Shown: positions 1 through 9,288 of the stretch, one piece after another
Layout: every line of letters begins with the position of its first letter
Numbering within the stretch: the first letter of the stretch is position 1
DNA from: Excoecaria cochinchinensis
Lineage: Eukaryota; Streptophyta; Magnoliopsida; Malpighiales; Euphorbiaceae
Direction: 5' to 3'
NCBI GenBank assembly: GCA_947683425.1
Contig: CANTUQ010000313.1
Location: 83,272 to 147,271, forward strand
Length of the DNA stretch: 64,000 nucleotides
Translations under genes and position numbers: made by a program
The notes under the pieces: model-generated
What the model was told of the DNA's origin: nothing
What the model saw: only the letters and a program-made list of their open reading frames with translations
Database searches by the model: none

Positions 1-508
1 TAGGGAAATCCGTAAAAATTCGTCGGATTCCGACGAAGCCAATTCTCGATGCGTTGTGACCGGCAAGCTTCCAGTAGCTATCCCAATCAAGTTTTCCCGA
101 ATTATTGGACTCGAATCCGAAATTTCACCACTTTTTACGATTTTTCGATTCTGGTGATTTTCCCTAGGGGTACCCCTAGGGAAATTCGTCGGATTCCGAC
201 GAAGGCAATTCTCGATGCGTTGTGACCGGCAAGCTTCCAGTAGCTATCCCAATCAAGTTTTCCCGAATTATTGGACTCGGATCCGAAATTTCACCACTTT
301 TTACGATTTTTCGATTCTGGTGATTTTCCCTAGGGGTACCCTTAGGGAAATCCGTAAAAATTCGTCGGATTCCGACGAAGCCAATTCTCGATGCGTTGTG
401 ACCGGCAAGCTTCCAGTAGCTATCCCAATCAAGTTTTCCCGAATTATTGGACTCGGATCCGAAATTTCACCACTTTTTACGATTTTTCGATTCTGGTGAT
501 TTTCCCTA

Positions 509-684
509 GGGGTACCCCTAGGGAAATCCGTAAAAATTCGTCGGATTCCGACGAAGCCAATTCTCGATGCGTTGTGACCGGCAAGCTTCCAGTAGCTATC
601 CCAATCAAGTTTTCCCGAATTATTGGACTCGGATCCGAAATTTCACCACTTTTTACGATTTTTCGATTCTGGTGATTTTCCCTA
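509..684 (+). repeat. Consensus long monomer, 176 bp
   Basis: This unit equals the short consensus plus the 10-bp module TCCGTAAAAA at 527-536, inserted between GGGAAA and TTCGTCGG. The rest is collinear and identical to the short form, so the two types differ by one indel of about one helical turn. CGTAAAAA within the module is the reverse complement of TTTTTACG at 650-657 in the same unit. Long units make up about 36% of the window and are commonest at 27-45 kb. Confidence 0.95.
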
Positions 685-2532
685 GGGGTACCCCTAGGGA
701 AATTCGTCGGATTCCGACGAAGCCAATTCTCGATGCGCTGTGACCGGCAAGCTTCCAGTAGCTATCCCAATCAAGTTTTCCCGAATTATTGGACTCGGAT
801 CCGAAATTTCACCACTTTTTACGATTTTTCGATTCTGGTGATTTTCCCTAGGGGTACCCCTAGGAAAATCCGTAAAAATTCGTCGGATTCCGACGAAGCC
901 AATTCTCGATGCGTTGTGACCGGAAAGCTTTCTGTAGCTAACCCAATCAAGTTTTCCCGAATTATTGGACTCGGATCCGAAATTTCACCACTTTTTACGA
1001 TTTTTCGATTCTGGTGATTTTCCCTAGGGGTACCCCTAGGGAAATTCGTCGGATTCCGACGAAGGCAATTCTCGATGCGTTGTGACCGGCAAGCTTCCAG
1101 TAGCTATCCCAATCAAGTTTTCCCGAATTATTGGACTCGGATCCGAAATTTCACCACTTTTTACGATTTTTCGATTCTGGTGATTTTCCCTAGGGGTACC
1201 CCTAGGGAAATCCGTAAAAATTCGTCGGATTCCGACGAAGCCAATTCTCGATGCGTTGTGACCGGCAAGCTTCCAGTAGCTATCCCAATCAAGTTTTCCC
1301 GAATTATTGGACTCGGATCCGAAATTTCACCACTTTTTACGATTTTTCGATTCTGGTGATTTTCCCTAGGGGTACCCCTAGGGAAATTCGTCGGATTCCG
1401 ACGAAGCCAATTCTCGATGCGTTGTGACCGGCAAGCTTCCAGTAGCTATCCCAAACAAGTTTTCCCGAATTATTGGACTCGGATCCGAAATTTCACCTCT
1501 TTTTACGATTTTTCGATTCTGGTGATTTTCCCTAGGGGTACCCCTAGTGAAATTCGTCGGATTACGACGAAGCCAATTCTCGATACGTTGTGACCGGCAA
1601 GCTTCCAGTAGCTATCCCAATCAAGTTTTCCCGAATTATTGGACTCGGATCCGAAATTTCACCACTTTTTACGATTTTTCGATTCTGGTGATTTTCCCTG
1701 GTGGTACCCCTAGGGAAATTCGTCGGATTCCGACGAAGCCAATTCTCGATGCGTTGTGACCGGCAAGCTTCCAGTAGCTATCTCAATCAAGTTTTCCCGA
1801 ATTATTGGACTCGGATCCGAAATTTCACCACTTTTTACGATTTTTCGATTCTGGTGATTTTCCCTCGGGGTACCCCTAGGGAAATTCATCGGATTCCGAC
1901 GAAGCCAATTCTCGATGCATTGTGACCGGCAAGCTTCCAGTAGCTGTTCCAATCAAGTTTTCCCGAATTATTGGACTCGGATCCGAAATTTCACCACTTT
2001 TTACGATTTTTTGATTCTGGTGATTTTCCCTAGGGGTAACCCTAGGGAAATCCGTAAAAATTCGTCGGATTACGACGAAGCCAATTCTCGATGCGTTGTG
2101 ACCGGCAAGCTTCCAGTAGCTATCCCAATCAAGTTTTCCCGAATTATTGGACTCGAATCCGAAATTTCACAACTTTTTACGATTTTTCGATTCTGGTGAT
2201 TTTCCCTAGGGGTACCCCTACGAAAATTCGTCGGATTACGACGAAACCAAATCTCGATGCGTTGTGACCGGCAAGCTTCCAGTAGCTATCCCAATTAAGT
2301 TTTCCCGAATTATTGGACTCGGATCCGAAATTTCACCACTTTTTACGATTTTTCGATTCTAGTGATTTTCCCTAGGGGTACCCCTAGGGAAATTCGTCGG
2401 ATTCCGACGAAGCCAATTCTCGATGCGTTGTGACCGGCAAGCTTCCAGTAGCTATCCCAATCAGGTTTTCCCTAATTATTGGACTCGGATCCGAAATTTC
2501 ACCACTTTTTACGATTTTTCGATTCTGGTGAT

Positions 2533-2558
2533 TTTCCCTAGGGGTACCCCTAGGGAAA
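2533..2558. repeat. 26-bp perfect palindrome centred on KpnI (representative)
   Basis: The 13 bases on each side of the GT|AC centre are exact reverse complements. The element contains a KpnI site at the centre and an AvrII site on each side (CCTAGG twice). In short units the symmetry continues after one mismatched pair. It recurs once per monomer. Common variants hit the centre or arms: GGGGTTCCCC, ACGGGTAC, AGTGGTAC, GGGGTACACC. It is the most symmetric part of the unit and could extrude a cruciform, but no function is shown. Confidence 0.93.
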
Positions 2559-2577
2559 TTCGTCGGATTCCGACGAA
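2559..2577. repeat. 19-bp hairpin TTCGTCGGATTCCGACGAA (representative)
   Basis: Nine-base arms TTCGTCGGA and TCCGACGAA flank a single T. In short units this element begins at the base after the KpnI palindrome ends; in long units the 10-bp module separates them. Frequent variants (GGATTTCGACG, TTCGTTGG, GATTCCGATG) break one arm pair, so perfect pairing is not kept strictly. It also overlaps the CENP-B-box-like motif. Confidence 0.9.
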
Positions 2578-2650
2578 GCCAATTCTCGATGCGTTGTGAC
2601 CGGCAAGCTTCCAGTAGCTATCCCAATCAAGTTTTCCCGAATTATTGGAC

Positions 2651-2660
2651 TCGGATCCGA
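2651..2660. repeat. BamHI palindrome TCGGATCCGA (representative)
   Basis: A 10-bp perfect palindrome followed at once by the overlapping palindrome GAAATTTC. The recurring variant TCGAATCCGA breaks the symmetry. It resembles the hairpin core TCGGATTCCGA located 88 bp upstream in the same unit. Confidence 0.88.
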
Positions 2661-2664
2661 AATT

Positions 2665-2697
2665 TCACCACTTTTTACGATTTTTCGATTCTGGTGA
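2665..2697. repeat. TCACCA / TGGTGA inverted pair around a T-rich loop (representative)
   Basis: TCACCA at 2665-2670 is the exact reverse complement of TGGTGA at 2692-2697, separated by 21 bases containing two T5 tracts with starts 9 bp apart. It is present in most units. The 8-bp deletion found in 158-bp units removes the right arm. Confidence 0.8.
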
Positions 2698-3038
2698 TTT
2701 TCCCTAGGGGTACCCCTAGGGAAATTCGTCGGATTTCGACGAAGCCAATTCTCGATGCGTTGTGACCGGCAAGCTTCCAGTAGCTAACCCAATCAAGTTT
2801 TCCCGAATTATTGGACTCGGATCCGAAATTTCACCACTTTTTACGATTTTTCGATTCTGGTGATTTTCCCTAGGGGTACCCCTAGGGAAATTCGTCGGAT
2901 TCCGACGAAGCCAATTCTCGATGCGTTGTGACCGGCAAGCTTCCAGTAGCTATCCCAATCAAGTTTTCCCGAATTATTGGACTCGGATCCGAAATTTCAC
3001 CACTTTTTACGATTTTTCGATTCTGGTGATTTTCCCTA

Positions 3039-5080
3039 GGGGTACCCCTAGGGAAATTCGTCGGATTCCGACGAAGCCAATTCTCGATGCGTTGTGACCG
3101 GCAAGCTTCCAGTAGCTATCCCAATCAAGTTTTCCCGAATTATTGGACTCGGATCCGAAATTTCACCACTTTTTACGATTTTTCGATTCTGGTGATTTTC
3201 CCTAGGGGTACCCCTAGGGAAATCCGTAAAAATTCGTCGGATTCCGACGAAGCCAATTCTCGATGCGTTGTGACCGGCAAGCTTCCAGTAGCTATCCCAA
3301 TCAAGTTTTCCCGAATTATTGGACTCGGATCCGAAATTTCACCACTTTTTACGATTTTTCGATTCTGGTGATTTTCCCTAGGGGTACCCCTAGGGAAATT
3401 CGTCGGATTCCGACGAAGCAAATTCTCGATGCGTTGTGACCGGCAAGCTTCCAGTAGCTATCCCAATCAAGTTTTCCCGAATTATTGGACTCGGATCCGA
3501 AATTTCACCACTTTTTACGATTTTTCGATTCTGGTGATTTTCCCTAGGGGTACCCCTAGGGAAATTCGTAAAAATTCGTCGGATTCCGACGCTGCCAATT
3601 CTCGATGCGTTGTGACCGGCAAGCTTCCAGTAGCTATCCCAATCAAGTTTTCCCGAATTATTGGACTCGGATCCGAAATTTCACCACTTTTTACAATTTT
3701 TCGATTCTAGTGATTTTCCCTAGGGGTACCCCTAGGGAAATTCGTCGGATTCCGACGAAGCCAATTCTCGATGCGTTGTGACCGGCAAGCTTCCAGTAGC
3801 TATCCCAATCAAGTTTTCCCGAATTATTGGACTCGGATCCGAAATTTCACCACTTTTTACGATTTTTCGATTCTGGTGATTTTCCCTCGGGGTACCCCTA
3901 GGGAAATCCGTAAAAATTCGTAGGATTCCGACGCTGCCAATTCTCGATGCGTTGTGACCGGCAAGCTTCCAATAGCTACCCCAATCAAGTTTTCCCGAAT
4001 TATTGGACTCGAATCCAAAATTTCACCACTTTTTACGATTTTTCGATTCTGGTGATTTTCCCTAGGGGTACCCCTAGGGAAATCCGTAAAAATTCGTCGG
4101 ATTCCGACGCTGCCAATTCTCGATGCGTTGTGACCGGCAAGCTTCCAGTAGCTATCCCAATCAAGTTTTCCCGAATTATTGGACTCGGATCCGAAATTTC
4201 ACCACTTTTTACGATTTTTCGATTCTAGTGATTTTCCCTAGGGGTACCCCTAGGGAAATTCGTCGGATTCCGACGAAGCCAATTCTCGATGAGTTGTGAC
4301 CGTCAGGCTTCCAGTAGCTATCCCAATCAAGTTTTTCCGAATTATTGGACTCGGATCCGAAATTTCACCACTTTTTACGATTTTTCGATTCTCGTGATTT
4401 TCCCTAGGGGTACCCCTAGGGAAATCCGTAAAAATTCGTCGGATTCCGACGAAGCCAATTCTCGATGCGTTGTGACCGGCAAGCTTCCAGTAGCTATCCC
4501 AATCAAGTTTTCCCGAATTATTGGACTCGGATCCGAAATTTCACCACTTTTTACGATTTTTCGATTCTGGTGATTTTCCCTAGGGGTACCCCTAGGGAAA
4601 TTCGTCGGATTCCGACGAAGCCAATTCTCGATGCGTTGTGACCGGCAAGCTTCCAGTAGCTATCCCAATCAAGTTTTCCCGAATTATTGGACTCGGATCC
4701 GAAATTTCACCACTTTTTACGATTTTTCGATTCTGGTGATTTTCCCTAGGGGTACCCCTCGGGAAATTCGTCGGATTGCGACGAAGCCAATTCTCGATGC
4801 GTTGTGACCGGCAAGCTTCCAATAGCTAACCCAATCAAGTTTTCCCGAATTATTGGACTCGGATCCGAAATTTCACCACTTTTTACGATTTTTCAATTCT
4901 GGTGATTTTCCCTAGGGGTACCCCTAGGGAAATTCGTCGGATTCCGACGAAGCCAATTCTCGATGCGTTGTGACCGGCAAGCTTCCAGTAGCTATTCCAA
5001 TCAAGTTTTCCCGAATTATTGGACTCGGATCCGAAATTTCACCACTTTTTACGAATTTTCGATTCTGGTGATTTTCCCTA
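3039..5080. repeat. 2042-bp higher-order repeat, copy 1 (12 monomers)
   Basis: Seven short and five long units (7x166 + 5x176 = 2042). Diagnostic variants in order include GAAGCAAATTC near 3415, the TCCGACGCTGCC units near 3590, 3930 and 4107, TCGAATCCAAAAT near 4010, GATGAGTTGTG near 4288 and TTTCAATTCTGG near 4890. Each recurs exactly 2042 bp downstream. The copy differs from the next at two bases I noticed: GACCGTCAGG near 4307 and CCCCTCGGG near 4756. Confidence 0.93.
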
Positions 5081-7122
5081 GGGGTACCCCTAGGGAAATT
5101 CGTCGGATTCCGACGAAGCCAATTCTCGATGCGTTGTGACCGGCAAGCTTCCAGTAGCTATCCCAATCAAGTTTTCCCGAATTATTGGACTCGGATCCGA
5201 AATTTCACCACTTTTTACGATTTTTCGATTCTGGTGATTTTCCCTAGGGGTACCCCTAGGGAAATCCGTAAAAATTCGTCGGATTCCGACGAAGCCAATT
5301 CTCGATGCGTTGTGACCGGCAAGCTTCCAGTAGCTATCCCAATCAAGTTTTCCCGAATTATTGGACTCGGATCCGAAATTTCACCACTTTTTACGATTTT
5401 TCGATTCTGGTGATTTTCCCTAGGGGTACCCCTAGGGAAATTCGTCGGATTCCGACGAAGCAAATTCTCGATGCGTTGTGACCGGCAAGCTTCCAGTAGC
5501 TATCCCAATCAAGTTTTCCCGAATTATTGGACTCGGATCCGAAATTTCACCACTTTTTACGATTTTTCGATTCTGGTGATTTTCCCTAGGGGTACCCCTA
5601 GGGAAATTCGTAAAAATTCGTCGGATTCCGACGCTGCCAATTCTCGATGCGTTGTGACCGGCAAGCTTCCAGTAGCTATCCCAATCAAGTTTTCCCGAAT
5701 TATTGGACTCGGATCCGAAATTTCACCACTTTTTACAATTTTTCGATTCTAGTGATTTTCCCTAGGGGTACCCCTAGGGAAATTCGTCGGATTCCGACGA
5801 AGCCAATTCTCGATGCGTTGTGACCGGCAAGCTTCCAGTAGCTATCCCAATCAAGTTTTCCCGAATTATTGGACTCGGATCCGAAATTTCACCACTTTTT
5901 ACGATTTTTCGATTCTGGTGATTTTCCCTCGGGGTACCCCTAGGGAAATCCGTAAAAATTCGTAGGATTCCGACGCTGCCAATTCTCGATGCGTTGTGAC
6001 CGGCAAGCTTCCAATAGCTACCCCAATCAAGTTTTCCCGAATTATTGGACTCGAATCCAAAATTTCACCACTTTTTACGATTTTTCGATTCTGGTGATTT
6101 TCCCTAGGGGTACCCCTAGGGAAATCCGTAAAAATTCGTCGGATTCCGACGCTGCCAATTCTCGATGCGTTGTGACCGGCAAGCTTCCAGTAGCTATCCC
6201 AATCAAGTTTTCCCGAATTATTGGACTCGGATCCGAAATTTCACCACTTTTTACGATTTTTCGATTCTAGTGATTTTCCCTAGGGGTACCCCTAGGGAAA
6301 TTCGTCGGATTCCGACGAAGCCAATTCTCGATGAGTTGTGACCGGCAGGCTTCCAGTAGCTATCCCAATCAAGTTTTTCCGAATTATTGGACTCGGATCC
6401 GAAATTTCACCACTTTTTACGATTTTTCGATTCTCGTGATTTTCCCTAGGGGTACCCCTAGGGAAATCCGTAAAAATTCGTCGGATTCCGACGAAGCCAA
6501 TTCTCGATGCGTTGTGACCGGCAAGCTTCCAGTAGCTATCCCAATCAAGTTTTCCCGAATTATTGGACTCGGATCCGAAATTTCACCACTTTTTACGATT
6601 TTTCGATTCTGGTGATTTTCCCTAGGGGTACCCCTAGGGAAATTCGTCGGATTCCGACGAAGCCAATTCTCGATGCGTTGTGACCGGCAAGCTTCCAGTA
6701 GCTATCCCAATCAAGTTTTCCCGAATTATTGGACTCGGATCCGAAATTTCACCACTTTTTACGATTTTTCGATTCTGGTGATTTTCCCTAGGGGTACCCC
6801 TAGGGAAATTCGTCGGATTGCGACGAAGCCAATTCTCGATGCGTTGTGACCGGCAAGCTTCCAATAGCTAACCCAATCAAGTTTTCCCGAATTATTGGAC
6901 TCGGATCCGAAATTTCACCACTTTTTACGATTTTTCAATTCTGGTGATTTTCCCTAGGGGTACCCCTAGGGAAATTCGTCGGATTCCGACGAAGCCAATT
7001 CTCGATGCGTTGTGACCGGCAAGCTTCCAGTAGCTATTCCAATCAAGTTTTCCCGAATTATTGGACTCGGATCCGAAATTTCACCACTTTTTACGAATTT
7101 TCGATTCTGGTGATTTTCCCTA
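5081..7122. repeat. 2042-bp higher-order repeat, copy 2 (12 monomers)
   Basis: A tandem copy of the preceding block, with the same order of 166- and 176-bp units and the same private variants. Two substitutions in 2042 bp is all I found, so the duplication is recent or recently homogenised. Similarity ends at 7123, where the next unit reads TACCGCTAGGGAAATTCGTAAAAA. Confidence 0.93.
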
Positions 7123-9288
7123 GGGGTACCGCTAGGGAAATTCGTAAAAATTCGTCGGATTCCGACGAAGCCAATTCTCGATGCGTTGTGACCGGCAAGC
7201 TTCCAGTAGCTATCCCAATCAAGTTTTCCCGAATTATTGGACTCGGATCCGAAATTTCACCACTTTTTACGATTTTTCGATTCTGGTGATTTTCCCAAGG
7301 GGTACCCCTAGGGAAATCCGTAAAAATTCGTCGGATTCCGACGAAGCCAATTCTCGATGCATTGTGACCGGCAAGCTTCCAGTAGCTATCCCAATCAAGT
7401 TTTCCCGAATTATTGGACTCGGATCCGAAATTTCACCACTTTTTACGATTTTTCGATTCTGGTGATTTTCCCTAGGGGTACCCCTAGGGAAATTCGTCGG
7501 ATTCCGACGAAGCCAATTCTCGATGCGTTGTGACCGGCAAGCTTCCAGTAGCTATCCCAATCAAGTTTTCCCGAATTATTGGACTCGGATCCGAAATTTC
7601 ACCACTTTTTACGATTTTTCGATTCTGGTGATTTTCCCTAGGGGTACCCCTAGGGAAATTCGTCGGATTCCGACGAAGCCAATTCTCGATGCGTTGTGAC
7701 CGGCAAGCTTCCAGTAGCTATCCCAATCAAGTTTTCCCGAATTATTGGACTCGGATCCGAAATTTCACCAGTTTTTACGATTTTTCGATTATGGTGATTT
7801 TCCCTAGGGGTACCCCTAGGGAAATTCGTCGGATTTCGACGAAGCCAATTCTCGATGCGTTGTGACCGGCAAGCTTCCAGTAGCTAACCCAATCAAGTTT
7901 TCCCGAATTATTGGACTCGAATCCGAAATTTCACTACTTTTTACGATTTTTCGATTCTGGTGATTTTCCCTAGGGGTACCCCTAGGGAAATCCGTAAAAA
8001 TTCGTCGGATTCCGACGAAGCCAATTCTCGATGCGTTGTGACCGGCAAGCTTCCAGTAGCTATCCCAATCAAGTTTTCCCGAATTATTGGACTCGGATCC
8101 GAAATTTCACCACTTTTTACGATTTTTCGATTCTGGTGATTTTCCCTAGGGGTACCCCTAGGGAAATTCGTCGGATTCCGACGAAGCCAATTCTCGATGC
8201 GTTGTGACCGGCAAGCTTCCAGTAGCTATCCCAATCAAGTTTTCCCGAATTATTGGACTCGGATCCGAAATTTCACCACTTTTTACGATTTTTCGATTCT
8301 GGTGATTTTCCCTAGGGGTACCCCTAGGGAAATTCGTCGGATTGCGACGAAGCCAATTCTCGATGCGTTGTGACCGGCAAGCTTCCAATAGCTAACCCAA
8401 TCAAGTTTTCCCGAATTATTGGACTCGGATCCGAAATTTCACCACTTTTTACGATTTTTCAATTCTGGTGATTTTCCCTAGGGGTACCCCTAGGGAAATT
8501 CGTCGGATTCCGACGAAGCCAATTCTCGATGCGTTGTGACCGGCAAGATTCCAGTAGCTATTCCAATCAAGTTTTCCCGAATTATTGGACTCGGATCCGA
8601 AATTTCACCACTTTTTACGATTTTTCGATTCTGGTGATTTTCCCTAGGGGTACCGCTAGGGAAATTCGTAAAAATTCGTCGGATTCCGACGAAGCCAATT
8701 CTCGATGCGTTGTGACCGGCAAGCTTCCAGTAGCTATCCCAATCAAGTTTTCCCGAATTATTGGACTCGGATCCGAAATTTCACCACTTTTTACGATTTT
8801 TCGATTCTTTCGTCGGATTTCGACGAAGCCAATTCTCGATGCGTTGTGACCGGCAAGCTTCCAGTAGCTAACCCAATCAAGTTTTCCCGAATTATTGGAC
8901 TCGGTTCCGAAATTTCACCACTTTTTACGAATTTTCGATTCTGGTGATTTTCCCTAGGGGTACCCCTAGGGAAATTCGTCGGATTCCGACGAAGCCAATT
9001 CTCGATGCGTTGTGACCGGCAAGCTTCCAGTAGCTATCCCAATCAAGTTTTCCCGAATTATTGGACTCGGATCCGAAATTTCACCACTTTTAACGATTTT
9101 TCGATTCTGGTGATTTTCCCTAGGGGTACCCCTAGGGAAATTCGTCGGATTCCGACGAAGCCAATTATCGATGCGTTGTGACCGGCAAGCTTCCAGTAGC
9201 TATCCCAATCAAGTTTTCCCGAATTATTGGACTCGGATCCAAAATTTCACCATTTTTTACGATTTTTCGATTATGGTGATTTTCCCTA
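7123..9288. repeat. Mixed block with a partial copy of the 2042-bp repeat tail
   Basis: The units from 7973 to about 8806 repeat those from 6449 to about 7282 at an offset of 1524 bp (9 monomers), with small differences such as GCAAGATTCC near 8545. They share the GATTGCGACG, CTTCCAATAGCTAACC and TTTCAATTCTGG variants. A fused unit with a 32-bp deletion lies inside (see 8647-8956). The last units, around 9240, carry GGATCCAAAATTTCACCATTTTTT, which the following tetramers share. Confidence 0.82.
8647..8956. repeat. Fused pair, 310 bp, with a 32-bp deletion removing the KpnI palindrome
   Basis: The sequence passes from TTTTTCGATTCT at 8807 straight to TTCGTCGGATTT. Against the expected 176+166 bp, 32 bases are missing: the end of one unit, the complete GGGGTACCCC palindrome and the GGGAAA after it. 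The joint lies directly against the 19-bp hairpin. Confidence 0.92.

Larger units (their letters stand above)
2541..2706 (+). repeat. Consensus short monomer, 166 bp
   Basis: This copy equals the consensus I derived by eye, numbered from the first G of GGGGTACCCC. In order it holds the KpnI palindrome right half (1-18), the hairpin (19-37), CCAATTCTCGATGCG (39-53), HindIII AAGCTT (65-70), CCCAATCAAGTTTTCCCG (82-99), the BamHI palindrome TCGGATCCGA (111-120), TCACCA (125-130), two T5 tracts (132-136 and 141-145), TGGTGA (152-157) and the left half of the next palindrome. GC is 77/166 and there are 12 CpGs. Short units dominate at 9-16 kb and 54-64 kb. Confidence 0.95.
1..3038. repeat. Mixed monomers with 342-bp short-long dimers
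   Basis: The window opens inside a long unit (base 1 is the T after GGGGTACCCC). From 167 to 3038 there are 17 units, 12 short and 5 long. Two consecutive 342-bp dimers (short then long) lie at 685-1026 and 1027-1368, and 1369-2032 and 2209-3038 are runs of short units. I see no longer period here. Private variants include CTAGTGAAATT near 1547 and GGTGGTACC near 1700. Confidence 0.85.

Noticed and set aside
161..181. Telomere-like CCCTA/TAGGG strings
   Set aside because: CCCTAGGG occurs once per arm of the palindrome and is never tandemly repeated as CCCTAAA; it is part of the KpnI palindrome.
2533..2577. Hairpins as transcription terminators or operator sites
   Set aside because: The palindromes recur in every unit with no gene between them and are not followed by a T-run at terminator spacing; no bacterial context exists.
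2646..2660. tRNA-like B box (GGACTCGAATCC in variant units) with an upstream TAGC resembling an A box
   Set aside because: Only TCGAATCC matches, the consensus unit has TCGGATCC, the A-box GG is missing, and no cloverleaf can be drawn. A tRNA or SINE origin is not supported.
3039..7122. Pure assembly duplication as explanation for the 2042-bp pair
   Set aside because: It cannot be excluded without reads, but the copies differ at two bases and a third partial copy with private changes follows, which is easier to explain by real amplification.
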